From: Persicaria tinctoria
Taxonomy: Eukaryota; Streptophyta; Magnoliopsida; Caryophyllales; Polygonaceae
Assembly: GCA_037127255.1 (NCBI GenBank)
Contig: JBANSL010000003.1
Span: forward strand, 18,541,314 to 18,605,313
Direction of reading: 5' to 3'
DNA length: 64,000 bases
Below the pieces are notes generated by a model. It was not told the DNA's origin. It saw only the letters and a program-made list of their open reading frames with translations, and made no database searches. The position numbers and the translations under genes were made by a program. Each line of letters starts with the position of its first letter. Positions within the stretch are counted from its first letter, which is position 1. Below, piece after piece: positions 52,357 through 63,791 of the stretch.

Positions 52357-53192
52357 TGTTAGTATAAGTGTATGCTTGTATTGAGAACTAGATCAAATGT
52401 AATGGAATCATAAGACAGGAGGGATATTAAAGCAACATGGAGTCCTTGGGTGAGAATGGCATGTGGGACATCGGACCATGTGGTTTGAGTCAGTCCCTGG
52501 CCATTCGAACCTAAGCTGGTTCTGTGATGGCTTATAGAGCATGTGTTGAGACATATGTTATTTCATAACATATGTAACAACATTGGGCTCGGACATCAAT
52601 TGGGCTTGGAGGCACATACACTTGTTGAAGGTCTTTAGGGTTTCCTGGTTAGCTCCACTATATATTCGAAGAGCTAACCCTAACTGTCCACTTCGGATCT
52701 TACTATTCATTCCGCCTTCAGAAAGAAAGAGAGCGCTCGTCGAGGGCGACTTAGGGTTTCTGAGTGGTGTTCTTCCTCCAAGCGAGAGAGAGAGAGAGAG
52801 AATAGAAGGAGAAGACGAAGTCTAGAACAGGAGAAGCTTCCTCGCTTCCGCTGGTGGTGGCGTTGTCGTCGGTGTGTTCGGAGCTTTGAGATCTCCTAAA
52901 GGCGTTGTCGATAGCGCCTGTCTCCGTCGACTTGTGCTTTCTCAGGGGGTTTTCTTGAACCTTTGTCTAGTTGGTGTTCTCCTGTATTTCCTAGTCTAGA
53001 TTCGTTAGTTTGATCTAGTGTTCATTGTACTCTTGTAATTGCCATAACTATCATAGTGGATTTAGGGCCTTGTTCTTGAGGCCCCGGGGACGTAGGATAT
53101 TCATATCCAAACCTCGTAAAACTCGTTGTGTCCTTGTGTGTTTGGTTGAGTACTCTCGTGTTAGATCAAATCTGCTAGATCTAGGTTTAACA
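52357..53192 (+). repeat. 5' LTR of the Tork-type element
   Basis: This LTR has 836 bp. A short (GA)n stretch, about 9 units, lies near 52782-52800. The primer site follows three bases after the end. Confidence 0.9.
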
Positions 53193-53195
53193 CAG

Positions 53196-53208
53196 TGGTA
53201 TCAGAGCC
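53196..53208 (+). promoter_or_regulatory. Primer-binding site TGGTATCAGAGCC
   Basis: Complementary to the initiator tRNA-Met 3' end, the usual copia primer. Confidence 0.9.
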
Positions 53209-53396
53209 TAGCTCTCGTTTACCTCGGCAATCTGGGTTCGTTGAACCCTTAATCTGTGTTTTTTTCTTAAGATTTGTATTATGTTTTTATAGATCTGTTG
53301 TTCCTGGTTCTAAATCTGGTTTCTTGATTTCTGTGTCAAGATTTGTCTGTCTGAGATTTTTTGATCTAGAAGGTTTTCTGCAAAGATTCTGAAAAT

Positions 53397-54255
53397 ATGT
53401 CTGATTCCTCGTTTAAAATCAAACCTTTCAATGGGAATACTGATTTTGTTATGTGGCAGGTACGTATGAAGGCTATATTGGTCAAGGAAAGGTGTTGGAG
53501 AGTAATAGAGCAAAAATTTGAACCCCCCAAGGCCCTCCTAAGAAAACTGAAGAGGGTGGTGACAAAGAACTAGCTGCTGAACTGCTTGATGAAGATCAAC
53601 AAGCACATGCAGAGATAATGATAAGGTTGACTGATGAGGTAGCACGTCAGGTAATGTCCATTACCACAGCTTACAAACTGTGGGAAGGACTTTCTGAACT
53701 ATACCTTGTAAAGTCTTTACCTAATTGTATTAGTTTGTTGTGCAAGTTGTTTACTTTCAAGATGAATGTGTGTTTGCCTTTAAATGAAAATCTTGATAAG
53801 TTTCTTAAGCTAACTCGAGATTTGGATAGATGTGGGGATAAAATAATTGAGACCCATAGGGTTGTGCTGTTGCTTAACTCTCTTCCTTCCCAATTTGATC
53901 ATTTCAAAGATATCATACAATATGGTAATGAAGATGTCACAACTAAGAGGATTGTAGAGGCTGTAATTCAGAAAAATGATGTGGTTAAGGTCTTTAAGAC
54001 CAAGCAGGAACAGAAAACTGAAATTCTTATGGCTAAAGAAAAATTTAAAGCTAAAAATAAAGAATTTTAGAAAAAGAGCAAAATAAAGAGCAGCCTAAAG
54101 ATAAACCCAAAAACCAAGATGACAAACCTAGTGAAGATAAACAAAAATCTGATGCTACTTTCAATTGTCATTACTGTGGTAAGCCTGGGCATAAAATCAA
54201 AGACTGCTATAAGAAGAAAAGAAATGATGCCAAGAAGGCTAAAAATGAATCTGTT
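53397..54255 (+). pseudogene. Copia gag, frameshifted
   Basis: The ATG at 53397 starts MSDSSFKIKPFNGNTDFVMW, the N-terminal gag motif. A frame change at about 53520-53545 moves the coding frame, which then runs through the UBN2 core (ARQVMSI, KLWEGLSELY) to a TAG at 54068. A further change brings in the frame with a zinc knuckle CHYCGKPGHKIKDC at 54166-54207. So at least two frameshifts break gag. Confidence 0.8.
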
Positions 54256-55533
54256 GTGTTTGAAACTTCTTGTTCTTATGATCATGAGTTGCTTGTCTTT
54301 AGTGGTACTAGTGATTCTGCTTGTTGGATCCTAGACTCAGGTTGTACTATGCATGCTACCCCTAATAAACATTGGTTTGATTCTCTGAAATTAATTGATG
54401 GTGGGGAGGTTATGTTGGGAGATCATACAACTCTCACAATTAAAGGCATATGCAATATTTCCCTAAAGATGCATGATAATAAGATAAGGGTTCTCCAAAA
54501 TGTCAGTTGGGTGCCTGATTTGAGGAGAAGTTTGATGTCTGAAAGTGTGTTTGATGATATGGATTTTGATATAAATACTAAACGTGGCAGTAAAGTTGTT
54601 TTAAAAGATGGCAAGGTTGTTGTTAAATCTGTAAAGAAGGGTGGTTTATATCTTATTGATGCCTCTGTTCCTGAAATTAATGTTAATGTTCATGATAAGT
54701 CTATGAATTTTGTTGACACTAAGCTGTGGCATGATAGACTTGGGCATATAGGAAATAAGGGATTATTTGAGTTATACAAGCATGATGTTCTGTCTAAGAA
54801 ACCTACTGATTTGCATAAATGTGAAAATTGCATTATGGGAAAACAAACCAAGAATAGCTTTAAGAGCTCATCTTTTGTTGCTTCTGAAAAGTTAGAGTAT
54901 GTCCATTCTGATCTTTGGGGCCCAACCCAAGTTGATACCATAGGGGAGAAAAGATACTTTATCTCCTTTATAGATCACTATTCAAGAAAAGTTTGGATAT
55001 ACCTACTTAAAACAAAAGATGCAGCTTTTGGAGCATTTAAGGTTTGGAAAAGTCAAGTTGAAAATGAAACAGATTTAAAGTTGAAATGCTTGAAAACTGA
55101 TAATGGGCTTGAATTTTGTAACTCTTTGTTTAATTCCTTTTGTCATGAACATGGTATTAAGAGGCAGCTTACTGTGCCTGGCACCCCTCAGCATAGTGGA
55201 ACTGCTGAGAGGATGAACAAGACACTTTTGGAAAAAGCTAGATGTATGTTGATAGCTTCTGGATTAAAACAATCCTTGTGGGGTGAAGCTGTTACAACAG
55301 CATCCTATTTAATAAATAGGAGCCCCTCATCAGTTATTAACTTCAAAACTCCTTATGAACTATGGACTGGTAGAAAGCCTAACATTACACACATGAGACC
55401 TTTTGGTTGTACAACTTATGCACACCAATCTGTGGGAAAGCTTAACCCTAGGTCTCAGAAGTGTGTAATGCTAGGGTACCCAATAGGAGTTAAAGGATAT
55501 AAACTGTTATCTATACAACCTGGTGCTTATTAA
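54256..55533 (+). pseudogene. Copia protease and integrase
   Basis: The protease motif CWILDSGCTMHATPN lies near 54325. Then come LWHDRLGHIG (about 54724), CENCIMGKQ, and the integrase core with SDLWGPTQ, FIDHYSRKVW, KTDNGLEF and GTAERMNKTL, carrying the expected Asp, Asp and Glu. It ends with TAA at 55531-55533, and the same frame resumes directly after. Confidence 0.9.
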
Positions 55534-55539
55534 TCTTTT

Positions 55540-56811
55540 GTGAGTAGAGATATCATCTTTAAAGAAGATGAGTTCTATTTTAAGGATAAACTGACTGTTA
55601 TGTCTGAGCCTACAGGTACACAATATCATGATGAGATCAGACACACACCACAGTTCTACTTGCCAGTGGATGACAATAAAGAGGAAGAAACTGAGCCAGC
55701 AGACATGACCCCTGGACTTGATCAGGGGAATGATGGTGCACAAGCTTTGCAAACACACCAATCAGAGGGAGCAGTTGAGGTACATGAAGAGGATCAGGTA
55801 AGGCTTGATGCCAATGAAGAGCCTGAGGCCAATGATGGTATAGCCTCTGTTCATCCCTCTTCACAGCATGTACTTTCTGATTTGTCAAATAATCCTGAAC
55901 AACATGCTCTCACTGATTATCAACTAACTCGTGATAGGGAACCTAGAAGGAAAATCCCAAATAAAAAGTACACGAGTAATGTTGTTGAGTTTGCATTTCT
56001 TATTGCTTCTGTGGTGAATGCTTATACTCCTAATACTTATGAGAAAGCTATTAAATGTTCTCATGCTAAACAATGGTTAGATGCTATGAAGGATGAAATT
56101 GATTCCATGTATATTAACAAAACTTGGATTCTTATGCCTAAACCTAAGCATGCTAGGCTGATAGATTGCAAATGGATTTATAAGTTGAAAGATGGAGTAA
56201 GTAAAAGTGACCCACCTAGATACAAAGCTAGGTTGGTGGCCAAAGGGTTCACCTAAAAGGAAGGAGAAAATTACAATGAAATCTTTGCTCCTGTTGTGAA
56301 ATATAAAACTATGAGAATGTTGCTTGCTATGACTGCTGTTTATGACCTAGAGTTGGAGAAAATGGATGTTAAAACTGCATTCTTGCATGGTGATTTGTAT
56401 GAAACCATATATATGAAACAACCAAAAGGTTTTGTTAGAACTGATAAATCTGACCATGCTTGTTTGCTAAAAAAATCTATCTATGGTTTAAATCAGTCTC
56501 CACGACAGTGGAATCTGAAATTTAATGCTTGTATGTTAAAACTTGGTTTCAGAAAAAGCAAATATGATGTCTGTGTGTATTTTAGAGGTATTAGCAGTCA
56601 GTCTCCCCTGTATGTGTTGCTTTATGTTGATGATATCTTATTAATCTCTAAGTCTAAGGATAAAATTGTTGAGATTAAGAAGAATTTAAGTGCAAATTTT
56701 GATATGAAAGACTTAGGCCCTGCCAAGTGCATTCTGGGCATAAACATCATTAGAGATAGGGCTAAAAGAAAATTATGGTTGTCTCAATCTGACATACTCA
56801 GAAGGTCTTAG
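55540..56811 (+). pseudogene. Copia linker and reverse transcriptase, nonsense codon
   Basis: A Glu-rich linker precedes KWIYKLKDGV, the YKARLVAKGFT motif, a TAA at 56254-56256, then MRMLLAMTAVY, the KMDVKTAFLHGDLY motif, KSIYGLNQSPRQW and the catalytic YVDD near 56623. It ends at 56811, where a frameshift leads to the RNase H frame. Confidence 0.88.
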
Positions 56812-56822
56812 GAAGGTTTAAT

Positions 56823-57595
56823 GTGGATAGTGTTAAGGTCTCTCCTATACCATTAGGAGGGCACCTGGACCTAACCAAATTAAAACCCACTGAGATAGAT
56901 TCTGAGCATAAGAAGATGAAAACAACTCCATATGATGCAGCTGTTGGATCAGTCATGTATAACATGATCTGTACACGGCCTGATCTTGCTTTCTCTATGA
57001 GTGTTTTGAGTCGTTTTATGTCTGAGCCTGGGGAGAGACACTGGTTTGCTATGAAATATCTCCTTAAATACCTTGCTGGTACAGTTTCTGTTGGACTAAC
57101 CTATGGCAGGCATGAAGAGAGCAACAATCTATATGGCTATGTAGATTCAGATTATGCAAGTAATAAGGATAACAGGAAATCTACATCAGCGTTTATGTTT
57201 ACATGGTTTGGTAACTGTGTATCATGTAAGGCACATCTGCAGCCCATTGTGGCTCTGTCCTCAACCGAGGCAGAGTATATTGCTGCAACAGAAGCCTGCA
57301 AGGAGGCTTTGTGGTTACAAGGACTGCTCAAGGAGATAGAAGGAAGGCCTTACAAGGCAACCCTACACATTGACAGTCAGAGTGCTTTCTATTTGTGTAA
57401 AGACCCAATGTATCACGAGAGAACAAAGCACATAGACGTTTGCTATCACTTCATACGTGAGAAAGTGGAAGAGCAGCTTGTGAATGTGAAGAAGATCAGT
57501 GGTGATGTCAACCCAGCCGACTTTGGGACAAGATAGTGCCAAAAGACAAGTTCCTATTCTGCAGGAAGTCCTTGCACATTGAGGAGGCAAAGTAA
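56823..57595 (+). pseudogene. Copia RNase H
   Basis: The RT tail, with MYNMICTRPDLAFSMSVL, leads to RNase H: GYVDSDYASNKDNRKST, STEAEYIAATEA, HIDSQSAFYLCKDP and ERTKHIDVCYHFIREK. A one-base frame change at about 57530, near GDVNPADFGT, brings in the last short frame, which ends at TAA 57593-57595. Confidence 0.88.
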
Positions 57596-57617
57596 GCTAA
57601 AGACTAGGGTCGACGAT

Positions 57618-58292
57618 TAAGGCTGTGCATCGGTCTAAAACCTAACCGAACCGGGCCGAACCGAACCGAACAGAAACCGAAAATCTCAAAATTTTCAAAC
57701 CGAAAGCCGAACCGAAAGTATTAGGTTCGGTTCGGTTATTTGCCGGTTTGGTTTGTGTTCGGTTCGGTTTTAACATAATTGAACCGAATTTCCATAAAAA
57801 AAAAAATTAAATATACAAATATATATATAAAATATAGTATATATACACATATTCCAATATAAAGTATATATACAAATATAAAGTATAAAAATATAGTTAC
57901 AAATATATATATATACAGTTACAAATACAGAGTATATATATACATTATACAGTAGTTTGTATGCTTTATAAAGTATACAAGCTTAAAATATATATACAAT
58001 TGCAAATATAATGTATATATGTGTATATATACACTATATATATGTAAATACAGTAAGTATTTGTGTATATATAAAGTATACAAATATATATACAATGTAT
58101 TTATGTAGTGTATAAAAAAAATTCGGTTAACACAAACTGAACCTAAACCGAACACAAACCGAACCGAAACTGAAAAACGGAAATTCTCGAACCGAAAGCC
58201 GAACCGAAAAATTTCGGTTAGGTTCAGTTTGTGTTCAGTTTGTGTTGGTTCGGCCCAAAAATTCGGTTTGGACCGAATGATGCACACCCCTA
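57618..58292. mobile_element. hAT-type MITE, 675 bp, nested in the Tork-type element
   Basis: The ends TAAGGCTGTGCATC and GATGCACACCCCTA are imperfect inverted repeats flanked by a perfect 8-bp duplication TCGACGAT (57610-57617, 58293-58300). Arms are made of repeated AACCGAA / TTCGGTT motifs. The centre (57800-58120) is a long AT-rich tract of TATATAC-like repeats, where a minus-strand ORF is just low complexity. Confidence 0.92.
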
Positions 58293-58397
58293 TCGACGAT
58301 GGAGAAGTTTACCCTAAATCCTGTGACTTGGTTGAGTTGTGTTCTACAGTTTTCTACCTATGTTCTATGATATGTAAATGGCAATTAGGAGGGCAAT

Positions 58398-58822
58398 TGT
58401 TAGTATAAGTGTATGCTTGTATTGAGAACTAGATCAAATGTAATGGAATCATAAGACATGGATATTACAGCAACATGGAGCCCTTGGGTGAGAATAGGCG
58501 TGTGAGACATCGGACCATGTGGTTCGAGCCAGTCCCTGGCCATTCGAACCTAAGCTGGTTCTGTGATGGCTTATAGAGCATGTGTTGAGACATATGTTAT
58601 TTCATAACATATGTAACAACATTGGGCTCGGACATCAATTGGGCTTGGAGGCCCATACACTTGCTGAAGCTCTTTAGGGTTTCCTGGTTAGCTCCACTCT
58701 ATATTCGAAGAGCTAACCCTAGCTGCCCAATTCGGATCTTACTATTCATTCCGCCTTCAGAAAGAAAGAGAGCGCTCGTCGAGGACGACTTAGGGTTTCT
58801 GAGTGGTGTTCTTCCTCCAAGC

Positions 58823-58907
<85 letters not shown>

Positions 58908-59289
58908 GAAGGAGAAGACGAAATCCAGAACAGGAGAAGCTTCCTCGCTTCCACTGGTGGTGCCGTTGTCGTCGGTGTGTTCGGAGTTTGGAGATCTCCT
59001 AAAGGCGTTGTCGATAGCGCCTGTCTCCGTCGACTTATGGTTTCTCAGGTGGTTTTCTTGAACCTTTGTGTAGTTGATGTTCTCCTGTATTTCCTAGTCT
59101 AGATTCGTTAGTTAGATCTAGTGTTCATTGTACTCTTGTAATTGTCATAACTATCATAGTGGATTTAGGGCCTTGTTCTTGAGGCCCCGGGGACGTAGGA
59201 TATTCATATCCGAACCTCGTAAAACTCGTTGTGTCCTTATGTTCTTGGTTGAGTACTCTCGTGTTAGATCGAATCTGCTAGGTTTAGCA
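58398..59289 (+). repeat. 3' LTR of the Tork-type element
   Basis: This is an 892-bp LTR. It carries an about 40-unit (GA)n tract near 58825-58903 and lacks a few bases near the end relative to the 5' LTR. Target duplication GTAAA follows. Confidence 0.9.
58825..58903. repeat. (GA)n microsatellite in the 3' LTR
   Basis: About 38-39 GA units, against about 9 in the 5' LTR at the same place. Confidence 0.92.
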
Positions 59290-59294
59290 GTAAA

Positions 59295-61473
59295 TATTTT
59301 GATTTGTATGGGATTTTGTAAAAGATGTGCACCCTAATTGAAAGAGGATTTTGCAAAACTTATACGGAGTACCTAACTTTAATTAGTTATTTATTTGATG
59401 TAAATGATGTGACTTGACACTAAACACATGCAATGATCAATGTGAATTATGTATCTATATCTATACACATGTATTAAAACTGATGTATAAATGATGATTT
59501 ATGGTTGATTTTATTTTTTTCCTTGACCCTTAAAAAATTATTAAAATAATATGTTAACATAATTGAGGAAAAGTCACAAGAAGCCACATTCTATCTGTAA
59601 TTGCTATCGAACTAAAAAATATTTCTTGGAAAATATAATAGATATAGATTTTATTCAATTAAAATCTTAGCACGTAAGAAAATTAATCAATCTATTATAT
59701 CTTATGATATTTATAGTCAATTAATGTCATTCATTGATTTATCTATTAAAGTATATATTATAAGTTATAACTGTAAACATTGATAAATCTTCCTGAATTG
59801 TAGTAAATAACCCCCTATTCGGATTGCTTTATTCCCATAACCCACTATCTGAAACTATTTGCAAAGGCTAACCCTCCTCCCTTAAAAAATTGCACACCAG
59901 ACGGTAATCTTTACTTGGAGTAACCGGTGGCTCTCTCTCTCTCCTTTCCTTCGCCTCTCTCTTGCCCCAAATATCTCTCTCTCTCAGTCTCGAGCGTAAT
60001 CCATATGAACAGAGAAGGAAGGGGATTAGATGTTTCGAGCATAGTCATCTCGTCTATGAAGATCGATTTAGGTGAATGGTTGTTGTTGCTCCTCCCGTCT
60101 ATGGGCGGAATTGAAGGAATCTATCAATCCCGATTTCTGCCCTCTCTCTTCAGTTTCGATTTCAGCTCGCAGTCAAGGAGGAGAAGGAATCGAAGATGAA
60201 AACTGCGAATTTTTAGCTTCAATTTGGCCGAAATTCAAACTGCCTTAAATTTCATTATCGCCAAAATCAAAGGCATCGTCTGCAGGCAAAATTGAAGGCA
60301 TCAGGGCCGAGGAGGAGGAGGAATTGAAGATAAAACTGCGGATTTCTACGATGGAAAAGAAGGAGGTGGCGGTGGAGGGATATCCGGCGAAGAAGATGGC
60401 GGAGTTGAGGAGGGAACTAAGGAGGTTTCTTCTGTAAAATTGACAAACTAACTGAGGAGGACGTCGATGGCACAAACTAGAGGCACGGACAAAAATTAGT
60501 TGGCAGTGGCAGTCGAGGAAAATTGGCTTATCTAATTCACGTCTTTGCTTGAGTGCTCGACTGCTCTCACACAATATGTCTCTCTCCCTCCGATCGGGTG
60601 GACTGGTGGTGTACTGGTGTGCACTGATGGTGTGCCAACACCGACATCGATCGACTAGTACAGATTCCAGTTGCAAAACTACAATTGTGAAATGTGATTT
60701 GTGATTAGTTGATTACTTATTTACCTGATTAGGCTGCCGATTTGGTGTTTTGTTTAAATTACTTTGTTTGTGAATTGTGAATCTGTGATCTGTCGAAGTG
60801 TTGATTTATGAATACATGATTTGGATATTTGTGAATTTGTGATCATTAATCAGTACCTCAGTTGCTAGGTATTGTTGAGGTAAGGGTGGCAAAGAGATCT
60901 ATGTACCAAGGATCCACGAGGATCAGAAGCAGAGTCCTTGGATTGTGAATCACCCGAGTGAGTCATGTTAGTGGGCTTGTGCAATGAACTAGATGATTTG
61001 TGCCCGCGACAATTTGTCTAAAAACTCGTCTAGATTTAAAAATTCTTATGTGTCCTCCCGCCTAGCGTGGAAGGGAGTAACAGGCTATATGAATATGATT
61101 GATGCTATTTTTTAAGCAAGATTTGAAATGAAATTAAGGAGGAAAATTCATTTGTGTGAAAGTGAAACCTCCATTAATTATTGTATATGCTAATGGATGG
61201 GGGCCAAATGGCACTTGGAAAGTGGACATGGACATAATAAATTGACAATACAATACATAGATGCTTGACTATTAACCACCACTAGTCCTCCCCCATCAAA
61301 CACAACACACCAAAAGCCCATACATCATTGCGTGGCATGGGTCCCATTCCTCGTCACATACACGTCGACTCCATCCACACATGACATATAATTTGTCTAT
61401 TTTACCATGTTTAGTTCAACACATTCATTCATTCATGACGATCCACGCCATTTTTAAATTGAACACAATTATA
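59295..61473. other. Intergenic, no supported gene
   Basis: 59295-59790 is AT-rich. At 59790-60480 a GC-richer stretch follows CTCTCTCTCTC runs and contains repeated AATTGAAG/GAGGAGG phrases; ORFs at 59927-60199 (+) and 60245-60676 (-) show no known domain. It may be the end of an unidentified transposon. The remainder is plain AT-rich sequence. Confidence 0.4.
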
Positions 61474-61724
61474 CTCCCTTTGTACACAAAAAAATGTCAT
61501 TTTAGAGTTTCATTTTTGTTCATAAAAACACCATTGTAAATATTTTAGCTTTTATTTTACGAAAATACTCTTAACATGATTAATGGGTCGTGAGTTGTAG
61601 TTTTCGATAAAGTAAACCAGTAGATTAATAAATAATGGTAAATTAGTAAAAAAGGAGTATATTATTGGCTTTCTTAAAAATTGTGCAAAGAGTTAAAATG
61701 ACATGTTTTCGCAGACGGATAAAG
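61474..61724. mobile_element. Stowaway-like MITE, 251 bp, diverged
   Basis: The left end CTCCCTTTGTACACAAAAAA and the right end GCAGACGGATAAAG are imperfect inverted repeats next to TA (61472-61473, 61725-61726), with paired ATGTCATTTTA / TAAAATGACAT. Confidence 0.7.
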
Positions 61725-61777
61725 TATATGTATATATAGTATCATTTTGAATTACAACAATATAGAAAAACTCTATA

Positions 61778-61901
61778 GGCCAAGCCTTACTAGCTTAAAT
61801 GGTGAGGATGACATATAGTGATCAATAGGTCTCGAGTTCGAACTCCCCTTCCCATATTGTAATGGTCTAAGTGTCTACCTATGAAACAAAAAAAAAAAAA
61901 A
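61778..61901 (+). mobile_element. tRNA-derived SINE, 124 bp, with target duplication
   Basis: A-box-like TAGCTTAAATGGTGAGG and B-box-like GGTCTCGAGTTCGAACTCC are followed by a poly-A tail of about 14. A short duplication TCTATA lies at 61772-61777 and 61902-61907. It is retroposed, and not a tRNA gene because the stems do not pair. Confidence 0.75.
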
Positions 61902-62034
61902 TCTATATAAAAATAATGTTATATTTAAAATAATATATTGACGGTTTATGATATTGTAGAGTGTTGCCGTCTTGCACTCTTGTAGTAAGATTATTGCTTT
62001 ATATGTGGACGGACACCTTATGATGAGCAAAAAA

Positions 62035-63640
62035 GCTCTCTTTTTTTAGAGCTCCTCCGAAAACCAACGCCGGCACAATTCTCCATCTCCAACGTGGTTG
62101 AACAACCGCTCCGACCAATCACCGACTAATCTCCGGTCAAATCTCTCTCTTCGAAGAGCCCCAACTCCTCTCCTCGGAGAGTGTTCAGATCGATGGGTTG
62201 CCCGCCTCTTCTCGGGCTGCTCCGCCTCGGTGCCGTCGGCTTGGCCAGTGTCCTTCAATCCTCTACACTGCCCTTCTCCATCTCGGCATTGGCCCATGGC
62301 CTGCTTGGGTGCGTTGGTGGTCGGGTTTGTGTCTAAAACCATCTTCGATTCTCTCTGGTCGGATTATATTCTAATCCTTCCATCGCCAATTTCATTCAAA
62401 TCAAAATCAAATTGGGGTTGTCCGGCGACCTATGCTCACCGTCGTCCTCGTGCCCCTTTGTCATACCTTCTAATTCACTAATTTTGGTTGTGCCACGTCT
62501 TGATTTTGGGTGTCGGGTACTCTCCACCTCCATCTCTTTCCCCTTCCATGGCTATTCCATTTCATGTCCTCCTGAGCTTCTCGATCAGTAAAGTTGGTGG
62601 GCGCGCCTCGGCTTTGCTCTCCCTTGACTCCCCTCTGTTGTCATGGTCTGAAATCTCTTTCTAATGGTGGCTGATTTGCCCATCGTTTTCCCCCCGGATA
62701 TGGAGTTGGTTGTTGTTCGGTCGGCGGTGGGCGTCGCTTTTCTCTTGTCGCTGTCCAGCTGGTGTGTCTGTCTTACCTCCCCTGGGCTCCATGGCTCGCT
62801 GGTTTGTCGGTTTTCCCCTCTCGATTTCTCCGCCTACCGGCCTGCTGTGTTGTCTCCTCCCCGGTGTCGTCTTTGGCTTGTTTGTTCCGGGGGTCTGGGG
62901 TTGTGAACTCTTGTTGTTTCGGGCTTTTCTTTGGGTCCAAGGTTAAGCCTTGGGCTCGGGGTTAGCCCGAAATGTATGGTAAAATACACAATTATAAATA
63001 TACTATATAATTTCATTTATATATCTACATATATAAATGGTTTTATTAATCCCTTTATTCATCCTCTTGGTAGGGGTTAATATTATTTGGCCGTTTATTT
63101 ATATAAATTATTTGAATTTTTGTAAGGGTTTCAAATCTTGCTTGGATGGGGTGAAACACCGCTCGAAAGATCTTTGATTAAATCTCGTTTGGGCTTGACC
63201 GGTCTGTAGTGACCGGTCCTTCATGGTTTGCTTTGCTTAGGTGGTGAGCGTGTCGGCTATGGTGCGGGTGGAGGTTCTTCTTCTATGATGGGGTTCTGGC
63301 AGTCGGAGTCGGGTCTGTCTCGGATCGAGGTAGTGTGTACAGGGCGACTCTGTGTACGGGAATGAGCTTCTTGGAGGTTCGTCTTCACTACCCACAGGGA
63401 TTCCTGATGTATCGCCGGCCAGCGATGCTGTTTTAGGATGGTGCTTGGCTTTCGTCCATAGTCTACGCCCCCTTCGTGTTAGATTTAGTTTTTCCTGGCT
63501 CGTTTTCCTGTAGGGTGCGTTTTCACTTGTTGTATTGCTCCGCTTTTTGTTTTTTTTTTCGTTTGTATGTATTGACGGGTTTCTGTCTGCCGACTTGTCA
63601 GCCATCGAGATTCAAGTATATCTTGAATTTTGTGTACGTT
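62035..63640 (+). mobile_element. GC-rich LINE-like island (tentative)
   Basis: It opens with a foldback AGCTCTCTTTTTTTAGAGCT (62033-62052), then a pyrimidine-rich GC tract with Pro/Ser-rich short ORFs on both strands, passing at about 62940 into a T-rich second part with GTTTGTATGTATTGACGG near 63564. It is like 32875-33915 in build. No RT or endonuclease is seen. The identity as a LINE deletion derivative is a guess. Confidence 0.3.
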
Positions 63641-63707
63641 TTTCAAGGAGGTAATTTTTTTATAAAATATTATTTTTAATCAATTTATTTTGAAACGGAG
63701 GGAGTAT
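63640..63707. mobile_element. Partial Stowaway MITE, right end only
   Basis: It ends TTTTGAAACGGAGGGAG followed by TA (63707-63708). The left end was not found, so it may have been lost or interrupted. Confidence 0.55.
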
Positions 63708-63729
63708 ACTTTAGATGTTTTTATTAATT

Positions 63730-63737
<8 letters not shown>

Positions 63738-63790
<53 letters not shown>
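63738..63790. repeat. (AT)n microsatellite
   Basis: About 26 AT units. Nothing else is recognised from here to the window end. Confidence 0.9.

Positions 63791-63791
<1 letters not shown>

Larger units (their letters stand above)
52357..59289 (+). mobile_element. Ty1-copia retrotransposon, Tork-type, defective, with nested hAT MITE
   Basis: LTRs lie at 52357-53192 (836 bp) and 58398-59289 (892 bp), starting TGTTAGTATAAGTG. A perfect GTAAA duplication (52352-52356, 59290-59294) frames the element. A primer site TGGTATCAGAGCC at 53196 matches initiator tRNA-Met. Domain order is gag, protease, integrase, RT, RNase H. Several frameshifts and stops are present, so it is not autonomous. The Tork assignment rests on the gag style and the CWILDSGCTMHATPN protease motif. 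The LTRs differ mainly by expansion of a GA microsatellite in the 3' copy. A hAT MITE sits between pol and the 3' LTR. Confidence 0.93.

Noticed and set aside
57919..58287. 122-codon minus-strand ORF rich in Tyr and Ile
   Set aside because: Low-complexity reading of TATATAC-like repeats inside a hAT MITE.
58622..59102. ORFs with long Arg-Glu runs
   Set aside because: Translations of the (GA)n microsatellite in the 3' LTR.
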